From positions 124,001-188,000 of the forward strand of contig JAGOAA010000001.1 in the NCBI GenBank assembly GCA_017984215.1: a stretch of DNA of 64,000 bases. Direction: 5' to 3'. The notes under the pieces were generated by a model. The model searched no databases. It saw nothing but the letters and a program-made list of their open reading frames with translations, and was not told the origin of the DNA. Source of the DNA: Cytophagaceae bacterium (GTDB taxonomy: Bacteria; Bacteroidota; Bacteroidia; Cytophagales; Spirosomataceae). Every line of letters starts with the position of its first letter. Within the stretch, counting starts at the first letter, position 1. Shown here piece by piece: positions 37,236 through 47,132 of this stretch. A program made the position numbers and the translations under genes.

Positions 37236-37913
37236 CTAGATTTTAAGTATTCGATATTTTATTCCAATATCTAAACAGAGCAAAGATAAAATCAAAATTA
37301 GTAAATATTGTCGCAAAATTGGTGATAAAGAGCTATTTTCCTCGCTTAAAAATTCAAATAAGTTGAAATTATCTTGATTGTTTTTGTTTAATACCCATTC
37401 ATTATTTGAATATTCATAAACTTCAATTCGATTAACTGGATGCAGCGATTGTAACGAATTTTTGAAGGTCTTTTGCAAGATGTGTTTCATTGGCCTTTCT
37501 ATCGTAATAACATGTAGAAATGTTTTCTCTGAAGTCGGGGGAATAAATTGATAGAACTGATTATTGGACGGATTAAACAAACAAATTTCAAGTGATTTGT
37601 ATTTATTCGATGGTACTCTCGTAATCATATTAATTTGATCATCCTCTGTCAAATTAAAATTCTGAGGATTTGAAGTTTTGATGACAAATAATGCGTGTTT
37701 GACATCTTGAGTACCTATATTATTTTGTTTAACCAAAGATTTCGATGTCACTAGTAACATTATAAAAATCAAAAATCTGATTACTATTTTGATTAATAGT
37801 AAACCCGATATCGTTAACTTTTTGGAAGCAATTGAACGATATCGTAAATACTGCAGTACAATACTTACTAAAAATAACCCAGATAAAACTAATGTATAGT
37901 TGGTGAAAATCAT
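37236..37913 (-). CDS. Unrecognised membrane protein with Bat-like topology
   Basis: A 225-aa protein with two N-terminal helices (about 5-25 and 37-58), a central domain of about 140 residues facing one side of the membrane, and one C-terminal helix (about 202-220). This is the topology of BatA/BatB proteins, but no VWA metal-binding motif (DxSxS) is visible. I chose ATG 37913; the in-frame TTG at 37925 adds four residues. It heads a run with the secreted TPR protein, purC and the STAS gene, and is divergent from the alaA-like gene. Confidence 0.65.
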   Translation of the reverse strand: MIFTNYTLVLSGLFLVSIVLQYLRYRSIASKKLTISGLLLIKIVIRFLIFIMLLVTSKSLVKQNNIGTQDVKHALFVIKTSNPQNFNLTEDDQINMITRVPSNKYKSLEICLFNPSNNQFYQFIPPTSEKTFLHVITIERPMKHILQKTFKNSLQSLHPVNRIEVYEYSNNEWVLNKNNQDNFNLFEFLSEENSSLSPILRQYLLILILSLLCLDIGIKYRILKI

Positions 37914-37933
37914 TTGTAAGGCCAAGTAACAAT

Positions 37934-37941
37934 CAAAAGTA
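37934..37941 (-). promoter_or_regulatory. Possible -7 element of the 37.9 kb operon
   Basis: Minus-strand TACTTTTG matches TAnnTTTG 20 bp before the ATG at 37913. The nearest TTG is 25 nt upstream, longer than the 20 nt seen at the RNA promoters, so support is modest. Confidence 0.3.
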
Positions 37942-37973
37942 AATTACTATTTTTACATTTCTATTACAATTAG

Positions 37974-39185
37974 ATGGATATATACAAAAGTTCTCGTTTG
38001 GATAATCTCAAATATGAGATTAGAGGTCCTGTTTACGAAAAGGCAATAGCTCTTCAAAATCAAGGTTATAAAATCACCTCGTTAAATATTGGTAATCCTG
38101 CTGCATTTGGTTTTGAAACACCTGATGAAATCGTGCATGATATTATTGTCAATATTCGGCAAGCGCAAGGCTATGTCGATTCACGCGGTTTATTTGCCGC
38201 ACGTAAAGCAGTGATGCAATATTATCAAAATCAAGGTGTTAAAAATATCATGATTGAAGATATATACATTGGTAATGGTGTCAGTGAATTGATATCGTTG
38301 GTGTTGACAGCTTTATTAAATGCAGATGATGAAGTACTTATCCCCTCTCCTGATTATCCGCTATGGACAACGGTTGTCGGATTAGCTGGAGGTAAAGCAG
38401 TGCATTATACATGTGATGAAAATGCCGATTGGAATCCAAGTATTTCGGATATCGAATCGAAGATAACAAGTAAAACAAAGGCATTAGTCATTATTAATCC
38501 TAATAATCCAACGGGTGCAGTTTATACGAAAGAGACGATTGACAATATTGTCAAATTGGCCGAAAAGCATAAGCTGCTTTTGTTTGCTGATGAAATTTAT
38601 GACAAGATCTTGTTTGATGGCGTGGAGCATCATTCAGCTGCAGGTTTGAGTGATGAGATTTTAATTTGTACCATGGGTGGTTTGTCCAAAAATTATCGTG
38701 CCGCCGGTTTTCGTGGTGGATGGATGATTCTAACGGGCGCCAAACATAAAGCCAAAAGCTACATCGAGGGATTAAATTTCTTATTTAGTACACGTTTATG
38801 TGCTAATGTTATTACTCAAGTGGGTATACAAACTGCTTTGGGTGGATATCAATCTATTAACGACCTGGTTTTACCCACGGGTCGATTAGCTCGTCAAATG
38901 AATCTGGCAATTGAAAAATTAAATTCAATTCCGGGTGTCACTTGTGTAAAACCTAAAGGTGCCCTATACTTATTTCCTAAATTTGACTTAAATCAATTTG
39001 ATTTTGAAGATGACAATCATTTTGTCATGTCCTTGTTGGAAGAGCAAAAGATTCTAGTAGTTGGTGGTCAAGGGTTTAATTATAAAGAAAAGGATCATTT
39101 CCGAATTGTCTTTCTTCCACATGTGGAGCAACTTAATGTCGCTTTAGATAAAATTGCTCTTCATTTCGATAATCACAGAATATGA
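37974..39185 (+). CDS. AlaA-like pyridoxal-phosphate aminotransferase
   Basis: A 403-aa class I aminotransferase. The N-terminus (KSSRLDNLKYEIRGPV and LNIGNPAAFGFETPDEI) closely follows the pattern of E. coli AlaA, the main glutamate-pyruvate aminotransferase. The cofactor lysine should be K239 in GGLSKNYRAAGFRGGW, and the substrate-binding NPNNPTGAVY is at 175-184. It overlaps yhhQ by 4 bp. Alanine synthesis is the likely role; specificity among alanine, valine or aspartate keto acids is not proven. Confidence 0.88.
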   Translation: MDIYKSSRLDNLKYEIRGPVYEKAIALQNQGYKITSLNIGNPAAFGFETPDEIVHDIIVNIRQAQGYVDSRGLFAARKAVMQYYQNQGVKNIMIEDIYIGNGVSELISLVLTALLNADDEVLIPSPDYPLWTTVVGLAGGKAVHYTCDENADWNPSISDIESKITSKTKALVIINPNNPTGAVYTKETIDNIVKLAEKHKLLLFADEIYDKILFDGVEHHSAAGLSDEILICTMGGLSKNYRAAGFRGGWMILTGAKHKAKSYIEGLNFLFSTRLCANVITQVGIQTALGGYQSINDLVLPTGRLARQMNLAIEKLNSIPGVTCVKPKGALYLFPKFDLNQFDFEDDNHFVMSLLEEQKILVVGGQGFNYKEKDHFRIVFLPHVEQLNVALDKIALHFDNHRI

Positions 39186-39919
39186 TTTTCCAACAATTTT
39201 CTCGCAAGCAAAAGTTATTCATATTCCTTTTTGGGATATTTTTAACGAACGCCATAATTGCTGAGATTATTGGAGTAAAAATTGTCAGTATTGAAAAGAG
39301 TCTCGGTTTTTCGCCTTTACATCTATCTACCACGTGGGGAACATTTTGGGATTTAAATCAAACTGCTGGTGCATTGAATTGGCCCATTGTATTTATTGTA
39401 TCTGATATTATCAATGATTATTTCGGCAAGAGAGGTGTCAGGTTCATATCATTTACAACGGCCGGTTTTATCGCGTATTCATTTATTATCATTTATGTAG
39501 CAACATTACTTGTTCCAGCTGATTTTTGGTTAGACACAAATCGTGGTGACTTGAATTTCAACATCAATGATGCTTTTAGCCGAATATTTCGTCAAGGACT
39601 TGGTATAATATCGGGTTCCTTAATCGCCTTTCTTGTAAGTCAAATAGTGGATGCATTGATATTTGAGCGAATCAAAGCCAGAACGGGTGGTAAAATGATC
39701 TGGTTGCGAGCCACTGGCTCAACACTAATTTCTCAGTTAATAGATAGTTTCTTGGTCATAGGAGTAGCCTTTTACCTATTTGGGAATTGGAGCTTAGCTC
39801 AATGGTTTAATGTTTCATTAAATAACTATCTGTATAAATTCTTTGTAGCTATCTTATTTACGCCGGTTCTGTACGTAGCGCATTATTACATCGAAGCCTA
39901 TCTTAATAAGGAAGATTAA
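39182..39919 (+). CDS. Queuosine precursor transporter (YhhQ/VUT family)
   Basis: A 245-aa membrane protein with six to seven helices, belonging to the DUF165/VUT family. The typical WPIVFIVSDIINDYFGKRGVR segment near 64-84 and the late LRATGSTLISQLIDSFLVIGVAF near 176-198 are present. E. coli YhhQ imports preQ0/preQ1 for tRNA queuosine. It is translationally coupled to the aminotransferase (4-bp overlap) and converges with the methyltransferase gene (4-bp overlap). Confidence 0.9.
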   Translation: MIFQQFSRKQKLFIFLFGIFLTNAIIAEIIGVKIVSIEKSLGFSPLHLSTTWGTFWDLNQTAGALNWPIVFIVSDIINDYFGKRGVRFISFTTAGFIAYSFIIIYVATLLVPADFWLDTNRGDLNFNINDAFSRIFRQGLGIISGSLIAFLVSQIVDALIFERIKARTGGKMIWLRATGSTLISQLIDSFLVIGVAFYLFGNWSLAQWFNVSLNNYLYKFFVAILFTPVLYVAHYYIEAYLNKED

Positions 39920-40653
39920 CCTCGTCTAAGGTTATCTAAAAAGATTGCAGTAGAAATACCAACATTTAACGATTCGGCTTCTCCATATCTCGGTATAGTG
40001 ACTTTTTGGGTAATGTATGGAATATTCTCAGGTCTAATTCCATTGGATTCATTACCAAAAACCAAAAAACACTCGTTCGGGAAAATCACTTGATGAATAT
40101 CAGCTCCATTTAATAGAGCACCCAATACGGGTAATTGGCTATTTGATTCAAATAGATTCTTTAAATCGACGTATTCACATTGTACACGGCTAAATGAACC
40201 CATAGAGGCCGCAATAACTTTGGGATTAAATATATCGGTGCAATCATGCGAGAGTGCAATTTGCTTTATTCCATACCAATCGCATATTCTAATGATGGTA
40301 CCCAAGTTACCAGGATCACGAATTCCATCTAATACAACCGTGATCTGTTCCTTATATTGAAGAGTAAACTGAAACTGGGACATCGAAACAACAGCAAAGC
40401 CGAAAGAATTACTAACGAGCGTCGAAAGCTTTTGAATTAGATCTTCATCTTCAATGTACAGTTCAATGCGCGAAAATGATTGTTCGTATTTCGCTGCAAA
40501 ATGTTCCGAAATGACAATAAATTCTATTTGTATTGAAGATTGGATAAGTTCTAAAACAGCCTTCTCTCCTTCCACTAAAAATAATTGATTTTCTACACGC
40601 CCTTTTTTAGAATGTAGGGAATTAATTAACTTTATTTGTCTATTCGTTAGCAT
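39916..40653 (-). CDS. TrmH/SpoU family RNA 2'-O-methyltransferase
   Basis: A 245-aa SPOUT methyltransferase. An N-terminal substrate-binding domain (1-95) precedes the catalytic knot domain with its three motifs: VLDGIRDPGNLGTIIRICDW near 104-123, LVFGNESNGIRPE near 200-212 and IPRYGEAESLNVGISTAIFL near 220-239. It probably methylates a ribose in tRNA or 23S rRNA; the target cannot be inferred. It is divergent from the outer membrane protein gene with only 9 bp between the starts. Confidence 0.9.
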   Translation of the reverse strand: MLTNRQIKLINSLHSKKGRVENQLFLVEGEKAVLELIQSSIQIEFIVISEHFAAKYEQSFSRIELYIEDEDLIQKLSTLVSNSFGFAVVSMSQFQFTLQYKEQITVVLDGIRDPGNLGTIIRICDWYGIKQIALSHDCTDIFNPKVIAASMGSFSRVQCEYVDLKNLFESNSQLPVLGALLNGADIHQVIFPNECFLVFGNESNGIRPENIPYITQKVTIPRYGEAESLNVGISTAIFLDNLRRG

Positions 40654-40662
40654 TCAGAAATT

Positions 40663-42951
40663 GTGAAAAAGGTAACTGTCGTATTTATTATTCTTCTTTG
40701 GTTCATTTGCCAAGCATGTCAACCCTTGACATCATATAGACTTCCTACTTCGACTATCAAGAACATTACAATTCAGGGTAACAAGAAAGTTTCAACGGAA
40801 GATCTAAAAACAAATATAAGTGGATTAAAAGAAAGTAATAAATCTTTCTGGTTTATTCGATTAAATTCTTTTCTATCGCAGAAAAGACATAAAAAGGATT
40901 CATTAGGTATAAAGCAAGCATCTATTCAATTTTTCAAAAGGAGTCCAACCCAAATTGATACATTAGCACTTAATGCAATAAAATCGAACATAGTTACTTA
41001 TTATCGTAAAAATGGTTTTTTATCTAGCAGCGTAAACCTAAATATTTCAGGTGATACGATTTATAAATTTGTTAAATTTTCAATTAACGAAGGTCCACAG
41101 AGCCTTTTTTCTTTAAAAGATTCACTATTAATAGATAACCCTTCTTTGGCTCTGTCCATCAAGGATTACATGCAATCCTATAGCCAAATTAAATCAGAAA
41201 AGCCTTTATCTATTGACGCCATCAACCAACAAAAATCCTCCATTACCTCCTATTTTAAAAATCGAGGTTACTTTTATTTCGCTCCAGAAGTTGTTGGGAT
41301 ATATTTAAATGATTTGCGAGATACGACTCTACAAAGGGTTGGGTTAATTTATAAAATACCTGCGACCAATTATATTAATAGCGCATCAAGAAGCTATGAT
41401 CGAATATTTCGATTTGGATCCATGAAAATTGATGAAGCTTCAATGAATCAAGAGGATGAAGCTCAAACATGGGTAAAAAGGTCAATTAATTCCACACAGC
41501 TTAAACGTATCATAAATTTTAAAGAAGGCGACATCTATTCATTGGAAAAAGCAAACCAAAGTCTCTTGAATATCTATGCAACCGACCAGTTTAAAACAGT
41601 TAATTTGACATTTGATACAACTGCCACTAAGGTATACCCTAAAATTGAGTTGGTAAGAAATAATAAATACACCTTTTCCTCAGAATTGGGTGGTAGTATC
41701 TTCAGGGGCATTCCAGGTCCTTTTTTAACTAATTCGCTCAAAGTTCGCCAAGTTTTTTCCTATTTAGATTACATAGATTTTACTGGAAGAATTGGTTTTG
41801 AAGCACAAACTGGGTTTATAAATACCGAAACCACCCGAAAGAATCTTGAATTAAACCTGAGTACAACGCTTAATCTACCTTCCCTGTTCATTCCTAGACA
41901 ATTTGATACATGGAAACAAACACTTACTGCATCACAAACACAAATTGGAATTGGATACGATTATATAGATCGTCCAGAATATACCCGTACAAATATTAAG
42001 TTATTTCAACGATATAATTGGAAAAAATCCAATAATCAATATTTCCAATTGTCATTGGTTGATTTAAATCTTTTAAATACCAACTATCCTAGTTCACCTA
42101 CTGCAGAGGCTTTCATATCTTATTTAGAAGAACTTCGTTTAAAAGGGAATAACTTGTACCGAAGCTTTAATCCAAGCTTTGTTTCTAGTATAAATTTTCA
42201 GTATAATTATCGTTCATTTTTGCCTTCAAATTTGCTTGTTTCGGGCAATTCCCTCCTAGTTAATTTGGAATCCGGTGGTACGACTTTGAATTTCTTAGGG
42301 AACAAAAAGTTAACTTTTATTGAAGACCTTTTAAATAGCAATCAAGGAATTCAGTTCTATCGATACCTCCGCTTTAATGTCGATTACCGAAAATATCTAT
42401 TAGTAGGTAAACATGCGAAAAGCCAAATCGCATTTAAAGTTAATGCAGGCTTAGCCTATGCTTATGGTGCAGAAAATGGTTTTCAATTGCCCTATGAGAA
42501 GAACTTCTTTATAGGAGGTCCTAGTAGTATTCGAGCGTGGAAACCGCGTAGATTGGGTCCTGGAGGCTACAATTCCACCAATAATTTAATTGAACAACCA
42601 GGAAGTATGATTATTGAGTCATCTTTAGAGTATCGTTTTCCAATCGTACAATTCTTAGGTAAGATCAATGGGGCGCTATTTATAGATGCAGGAAATATTT
42701 GGAATATCGATCATGGCCTGACGAATACAGTTGGCAATTTCAATGCAAACACATTTTTGAATGAAATAGCCGTAGGCACAGGTTTTGGAGTACGTTGGGA
42801 TTTTGATTACTTCCTGCTACGTTTGGATTTGGCAACAAAAGCGATAAATCCTGCCAATGGTGCAAATGAAAAATGGGTCCTCCCCAAAACTACCTGGGGT
42901 AGTGGAGAGAACCCAATTGAATTCAATATAGGAATTGGTTATCCTTTCTAA
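40663..42951 (+). CDS. BamA/TamA-family outer membrane protein
   Basis: A 762-aa Omp85-like protein. It starts at GTG 40663 (MKKVTVVFIILLWFICQACQ), a signal peptide that may be of lipoprotein type with C19. An N-terminal POTRA-like region (about 30-320, with TIQGNKKVSTEDLKTNI) precedes a C-terminal beta-barrel with the RGD/RAW-like segment GGPSSIRAWKPRRLGPGGY near 621-639 and the final FNIGIGYPF ending in phenylalanine. In Bacteroidota such TamA/TamL-like lipoproteins assist outer membrane protein insertion. It is not the main BamA by context, but that cannot be excluded. Confidence 0.85.
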   Translation: MKKVTVVFIILLWFICQACQPLTSYRLPTSTIKNITIQGNKKVSTEDLKTNISGLKESNKSFWFIRLNSFLSQKRHKKDSLGIKQASIQFFKRSPTQIDTLALNAIKSNIVTYYRKNGFLSSSVNLNISGDTIYKFVKFSINEGPQSLFSLKDSLLIDNPSLALSIKDYMQSYSQIKSEKPLSIDAINQQKSSITSYFKNRGYFYFAPEVVGIYLNDLRDTTLQRVGLIYKIPATNYINSASRSYDRIFRFGSMKIDEASMNQEDEAQTWVKRSINSTQLKRIINFKEGDIYSLEKANQSLLNIYATDQFKTVNLTFDTTATKVYPKIELVRNNKYTFSSELGGSIFRGIPGPFLTNSLKVRQVFSYLDYIDFTGRIGFEAQTGFINTETTRKNLELNLSTTLNLPSLFIPRQFDTWKQTLTASQTQIGIGYDYIDRPEYTRTNIKLFQRYNWKKSNNQYFQLSLVDLNLLNTNYPSSPTAEAFISYLEELRLKGNNLYRSFNPSFVSSINFQYNYRSFLPSNLLVSGNSLLVNLESGGTTLNFLGNKKLTFIEDLLNSNQGIQFYRYLRFNVDYRKYLLVGKHAKSQIAFKVNAGLAYAYGAENGFQLPYEKNFFIGGPSSIRAWKPRRLGPGGYNSTNNLIEQPGSMIIESSLEYRFPIVQFLGKINGALFIDAGNIWNIDHGLTNTVGNFNANTFLNEIAVGTGFGVRWDFDYFLLRLDLATKAINPANGANEKWVLPKTTWGSGENPIEFNIGIGYPF

Positions 42952-43911
42952 TTATGCTTTTTTACGAGCTATTGCCTTAATCGCTTTTTCAACGATGGCT
43001 TGCGCATTCAAACCATATTTTTCCATCAGATCAGCTGGCTTCCCAGACTCACCAAATGAATCATTTACACCAACAAATTCTTGTGGTGTAGGTAAATTTA
43101 AAGCCAAATATTGAGCTATTGAATCTCCTAATCCACCATTAATTTGGTGCTCTTCTGCAGATACAACACAACCCGTCTTGGCAACAGAATCATGGATTGC
43201 TTTCGTGTCTAAAGGCTTAATGGTATGGATATTAATAACTTCAGCATGAATACCCTGTTCCAATAAAATTTCAGCAGCAATAATGGCTTCCCAAACTAAA
43301 TGTCCTGTAGCAAAAATACTTACATCAGTTCCTTCAATGAGGTGCAACGCCTTACCAATTTCAAATACCTGATTCTCTGGAGTAAATACAGGGACTACAG
43401 GTCTTCCAAAACGCAAGTATACAGGCCCATCATATGCGGCTGCAGCTATCGTTGCTGCTTTTGTTTGGTTATAATCACAAGGATTTATCACAACCATTCC
43501 TGGAAGCATTTTCATCAAACCAATATCCTCTAAGATTTGGTGAGTAGCTCCATCTTCTCCAAGCGTTAAGCCTGCATGCGAACAAGCTATTTTGACATTC
43601 TTGCCAGAATAGGCAACGGATTGACGTATTTGGTCATAAACACGACCTGTACCAAAGTTGGCAAACGTAGTTGCAAACGGTACATATCCACCAATGGATA
43701 ATCCAGCCGCTAATCCAATCATATTTGCCTCAGCAATACCTGTTTGGAAAAAACGTTCAGGTGAATTCTTAATAAATGCTTCTAACTTTAATGAACCAAT
43801 TAAATCAGCACATAAAGCAACAACTTTGGGGTTGTTAACACTCAAATATTCCATTCCAGCTCCGAAGCCTGAACGTGTATCTTTTTTTGTTTCGTAGGTA
43901 AATAATGCCAT
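42952..43911 (-). CDS. Transketolase, C-terminal subunit
   Basis: A 319-aa protein equal to the pyrimidine-binding and C-terminal domains of transketolase. It contains the activating Glu region (FFQTGIAEANMIGLAAGLS near 53-71), the histidine segment in KIACSHAGLTLGEDGATHQ near 106-124, and the C-terminal GCVVSAEEHQINGGLGD. With the adjacent N-terminal subunit it makes a complete two-gene transketolase of the non-oxidative pentose phosphate pathway. The genes are 9 bp apart, N-terminal half first. Confidence 0.92.
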   Translation of the reverse strand: MALFTYETKKDTRSGFGAGMEYLSVNNPKVVALCADLIGSLKLEAFIKNSPERFFQTGIAEANMIGLAAGLSIGGYVPFATTFANFGTGRVYDQIRQSVAYSGKNVKIACSHAGLTLGEDGATHQILEDIGLMKMLPGMVVINPCDYNQTKAATIAAAAYDGPVYLRFGRPVVPVFTPENQVFEIGKALHLIEGTDVSIFATGHLVWEAIIAAEILLEQGIHAEVINIHTIKPLDTKAIHDSVAKTGCVVSAEEHQINGGLGDSIAQYLALNLPTPQEFVGVNDSFGESGKPADLMEKYGLNAQAIVEKAIKAIARKKA

Positions 43912-43920
43912 TTCTATGTA

Positions 43921-44778
43921 TTAATAATCTCCCAATGTTTCTTCTAATTGACCTAATGCTAAAGCTAATTGCTCGTCGTTAGGCGCGACACCATGCCATT
44001 TGTGACTGTGCATCATGAAGTCTACTCCTGCACCCATTTCGGTCTTCATAATAACCATTACGGGCTTATTATTCTCAAAAAGACTTTTCGCTTTTTGAAT
44101 GATTGCTGTCAAAGCGGCCATATCATTCCCATCTACACGTAATACTTGCCATCCGAAAGCTTTATATTTAGCTTCAAGATCTAAGTTATTCATCACCTTC
44201 TCGGTAGGACCGTCGATTTGCTGACCATTCTCATCGATAAAAGCGATTAAATTATTGACGTTATGGTGAGGTGCATACATGGCAGCTTCCCAAACTTGAC
44301 CTTCATTTTGCTCACCATCACCCATTAGGCAATATACCGTAGACTGATCACCGTTTAATTTCTTCGCTTGAGCTACACCAATGGCAACACTAAGTCCCTG
44401 TCCCAATGATCCAGATGCAATACGAATACCTTCTAAATGCTCATGTGGTGTAGGATGTCCCTGTAAACGTGTATTAAGCTTACGAAAAGTAGCTAACTCA
44501 GCAACTGGAAAATAACCACGACGCGCTAAAACACTATAAAGAAGCGGAGAAATATGACCGTTTGATAAGAAGAATACATCTTCGTTCAAACCATTCATCT
44601 GAAATTCTACTTTTCCTGCGGCATCCGATTTTAAATTCATTGCGTTGAAATACAATTCAACTAATAAATCTGTACAACCTAATGATCCTCCTGGGTGACC
44701 CGATTGGCATCCGTGAACCTGACGTAAAATATCCCGGCGAACCTGGGAAGCGACTTTTTGTAATTCTGTTGTTTGCAT
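43921..44778 (-). CDS. Transketolase, N-terminal subunit
   Basis: A 285-aa thiamine-diphosphate-binding half of transketolase. Visible: CQSGHPGGSLGCTDLLVELYF near 24-44, GSLGQGLSVAIGVAQA near 116-131, and the ThDP/metal motif MGDGEQNEGQVWEAA near 145-159. I chose ATG 44778 (MQTTELQKVASQVRRD); the longer frame to 44868 runs into the bcp gene and would add 30 unrelated residues. It lies 10 bp after bcp. Two-gene transketolases are known from several bacteria and archaea. Confidence 0.92.
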   Translation of the reverse strand: MQTTELQKVASQVRRDILRQVHGCQSGHPGGSLGCTDLLVELYFNAMNLKSDAAGKVEFQMNGLNEDVFFLSNGHISPLLYSVLARRGYFPVAELATFRKLNTRLQGHPTPHEHLEGIRIASGSLGQGLSVAIGVAQAKKLNGDQSTVYCLMGDGEQNEGQVWEAAMYAPHHNVNNLIAFIDENGQQIDGPTEKVMNNLDLEAKYKAFGWQVLRVDGNDMAALTAIIQKAKSLFENNKPVMVIMKTEMGAGVDFMMHSHKWHGVAPNDEQLALALGQLEETLGDY

Positions 44779-44788
44779 AGTAATTCGA

Positions 44789-45226
44789 TCAGTGGATTTG
44801 TTCTGTATGATTTTTTGTATCCACCTTCGTGATAATGTCTGTAATAATTCCATTTTCGTCGAACACAAAAGTTGTCCGAGCTATGCCCATGTAGGATTTT
44901 CCATACATCGACTTTTCAACCCATACACCGAAAGCTTCCACAATTTCATGTGATTCATCCGCGATCAAGGGGAATTTTAATTGATACTTCGTAATAAATT
45001 TATCGTGTGATTTCGCTGAATCAGCACTTACTCCTGCCACTTGGAATCCTTTACTTGACAAGTAGTCCAAATTCTCATTTAAATTACAAGCCTGAGCCGT
45101 ACATCCTGGAGTATTGTCTTTTGGATAAAAATACAAGACTGTTTTTTTTCCGATTAGACTAAAAGCTTGACCTTTTGAATCTGTAAAATCCAGTATAGGG
45201 GCTGATTGACCGATTGTTAATTCCAT
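44789..45226 (-). CDS. bcp: Thioredoxin-dependent peroxiredoxin, BCP/PrxQ type
   Basis: A 145-aa peroxiredoxin reducing hydroperoxides with thioredoxin. The peroxidatic cysteine is C42 in DNTPGCTAQACN and the resolving cysteine C47, the alpha-2 helix pair typical of PrxQ. The protein ends DTKNHTEQIH, standard for the family. It sits 1 bp after the FAH hydrolase gene in a minus-strand run sucC, FAH, bcp, transketolase. Confidence 0.93.
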   Translation of the reverse strand: MELTIGQSAPILDFTDSKGQAFSLIGKKTVLYFYPKDNTPGCTAQACNLNENLDYLSSKGFQVAGVSADSAKSHDKFITKYQLKFPLIADESHEIVEAFGVWVEKSMYGKSYMGIARTTFVFDENGIITDIITKVDTKNHTEQIH

Positions 45227-45227
45227 C

Positions 45228-45839
45228 TTACTTAATTGTTAAATCAAATAATTTATTACCCTGAAGATGCCCACTTAGTACATCTCCTATCACGACAGGC
45301 CCCACCCCCGCAGGCGTACCTGTAAAAATGTAATCACCTGTTTTTAACGTAAAGTATTGAGATATATCCTCAATCAACGATGCAATGTTCCAAATCATTA
45401 AATCAGAATTACCAACTTGAACTACTTCGCCATTTTTTTGAAGTTCAAAACCAATTGGCGAAATAAAATCAGCACCACTGATTGGACGCATAGAAGATAC
45501 AAATGCTGAACCATTGAATGCTTTCGCTTTTTCCCAAGGTAATCCCTTTTCTTTTAATCGAGTTTGTACATCTCGAGCCGTAAAATCAATACCTAAACCA
45601 ATTGCATCCACATATTTATGGGCAAATTTTGCTTCAATATTTTTACCAACTTTACCAATTCGATAAACGAGTTCTAGTTCGTAATGTACATCTTTTGAAA
45701 AAGCAGGATAATAAAAATCCTGTGAGGAATCTAGTAAAGCAGTATCCGGTTTGATAAAAATTACGGGATCAGTTGGTCTATCATTCAATAGCTCTTTAAT
45801 ATGATCCACATAATTTCTACCAACACAAATGATTTTCAT
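45228..45839 (-). CDS. Fumarylacetoacetate hydrolase family protein (YcgM-like)
   Basis: A 203-aa FAH-fold hydrolase or decarboxylase. The start MKIICVGRNYVDHIKEL and the metal-binding acidic residues in HYELELVYRIGK near 62-73, along with the late TGDYIFTGTPAGVGPV near 167-182, are typical. E. coli YcgM relatives act on acylpyruvates or oxaloacetate. It begins 6 bp after sucC, and an oxaloacetate decarboxylase role next to a citric acid cycle gene is an attractive but unproven guess. Confidence 0.85.
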   Translation of the reverse strand: MKIICVGRNYVDHIKELLNDRPTDPVIFIKPDTALLDSSQDFYYPAFSKDVHYELELVYRIGKVGKNIEAKFAHKYVDAIGLGIDFTARDVQTRLKEKGLPWEKAKAFNGSAFVSSMRPISGADFISPIGFELQKNGEVVQVGNSDLMIWNIASLIEDISQYFTLKTGDYIFTGTPAGVGPVVIGDVLSGHLQGNKLFDLTIK

Positions 45840-45845
45840 CCGGAC

Positions 45846-47036
45846 CTATTTTAATACTTCTGAAACTAATTTCGCCGCATCTTTCAATAACACAGCTGAG
45901 AATACCTTCAGACCTGAATTATTAATAATTGCTGCTCCTTCTTCCGCATTTGTTCCTTGTAAACGAACAATAATAGGAATATTAATTTCTCCGATATTTT
46001 TGTAAGCTTCTACAACACCATTAGCGACACGATCACAACGAACGATACCACCAAAAATGTTGATTAAGATAGCTTTAACATTAGGATCTTGTAAAATAAT
46101 ACGGAAACCAGCTTCTACCGTTTTCGCGTTAGCTCCACCCCCTACATCTAAAAAGTTAGCGGGATCTCCACCAGACAATTTAATAATGTCCATCGTTGCC
46201 ATCGCTAATCCAGCACCGTTTACCATACAGCCTACGTTACCGTCTAGCTTCACATAGTTCAAGTCATTCTGCGATGCTTCTACTTCTAAAGGATCTTCTT
46301 CCTCTATATCACGTAATACAGCTAAGTCTTTGTGACGATACAAAGCATTGTCATCTAAGTTAACTTTCGCATCCACAGCTAAAATTTTATCATCTGATGT
46401 TTTCAACACGGGATTGATTTCAAACATCGAAGAATCTGTTTCTACGTAAGCACGGTAAAGCGATTGAATGAATTTAACCATTTCTTTAAATGCTTGACCA
46501 CTTAAGCCCAATAAGAAGGCAACCTTGCGCGCTTGAAAATCTTGCAAGCCTACACGTGGGTCAATCCATTCTTTAATTATTTTTTCTGGCGAATGTTCAG
46601 CTACCTCCTCAATATCCATTCCTCCTTCTGTTGACGCCATGATTACGTTACAAGCACGACCACGATCCAATAAAATAGAGATATAGTATTCTTTAGGCTC
46701 TGAATCACCAGGATAATATACATCTTCACTGATCAACACCTTATTAACTTTCTTTCCCTCGGGACCCGTTTGGTGTGTAATCAACTGCATTCCAAGAATT
46801 TGGGATACACGTTCTTTTACTTCATCTAAACTCTTCGCCAACTTCACTCCTCCTCCTTTTCCGCGACCACCAGCGTGAATTTGTGCTTTTACTACAAACC
46901 AACCAGTACCTGTTTGTGCTTTTAATGCTTCAGCTGCTGAAATCGAATCTTCGATTTTGTCAATAACAATTCCTTCTTGAATTCTTACCCCGTAGCCTTT
47001 TAGAATTTCTTTTGCTTGGTATTCGTGAATATTCAT
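45846..47036 (-). CDS. sucC: Succinyl-CoA synthetase (ADP-forming) subunit beta
   Basis: A 396-aa ATP-grasp subunit that converts succinyl-CoA, ADP and phosphate to succinate and ATP with SucD. It begins [17 protein letters not shown], the family N-terminus, with [18 protein letters not shown] near 49-66, the magnesium/nucleotide site [25 protein letters not shown] near 200-224 and [10 protein letters not shown] near 325. sucD is not adjacent, which is usual in Bacteroidota. Full length. Confidence 0.96.
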   Translation of the reverse strand: MNIHEYQAKEILKGYGVRIQEGIVIDKIEDSISAAEALKAQTGTGWFVVKAQIHAGGRGKGGGVKLAKSLDEVKERVSQILGMQLITHQTGPEGKKVNKVLISEDVYYPGDSEPKEYYISILLDRGRACNVIMASTEGGMDIEEVAEHSPEKIIKEWIDPRVGLQDFQARKVAFLLGLSGQAFKEMVKFIQSLYRAYVETDSSMFEINPVLKTSDDKILAVDAKVNLDDNALYRHKDLAVLRDIEEEDPLEVEASQNDLNYVKLDGNVGCMVNGAGLAMATMDIIKLSGGDPANFLDVGGGANAKTVEAGFRIILQDPNVKAILINIFGGIVRCDRVANGVVEAYKNIGEINIPIIVRLQGTNAEEGAAIINNSGLKVFSAVLLKDAAKLVSEVLK

Positions 47037-47132
47037 TTAGTAAAAATTTTAATTTCGTGAAATTACTATTTATTTGCCAAACTTTTAAATAGTTCACGCA
47101 TCTCTTTTAAATTCTCAAAAAAAGCCAATAAA

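Noticed and set aside
37236..37925. BatB protein with VWA domain
   Set aside because: Topology fits but the DxSxS metal motif is absent, so the name would overstate the evidence.
42952..44778. Transketolase broken by a frameshift
   Set aside because: Both halves have full-length domains, proper starts and stops and a 9-bp spacer, as in known two-gene transketolases.
44779..44868. N-terminal extension of the transketolase N-terminal subunit
   Set aside because: The segment lies within bcp in another frame; family members start near MQTTELQKVASQ.
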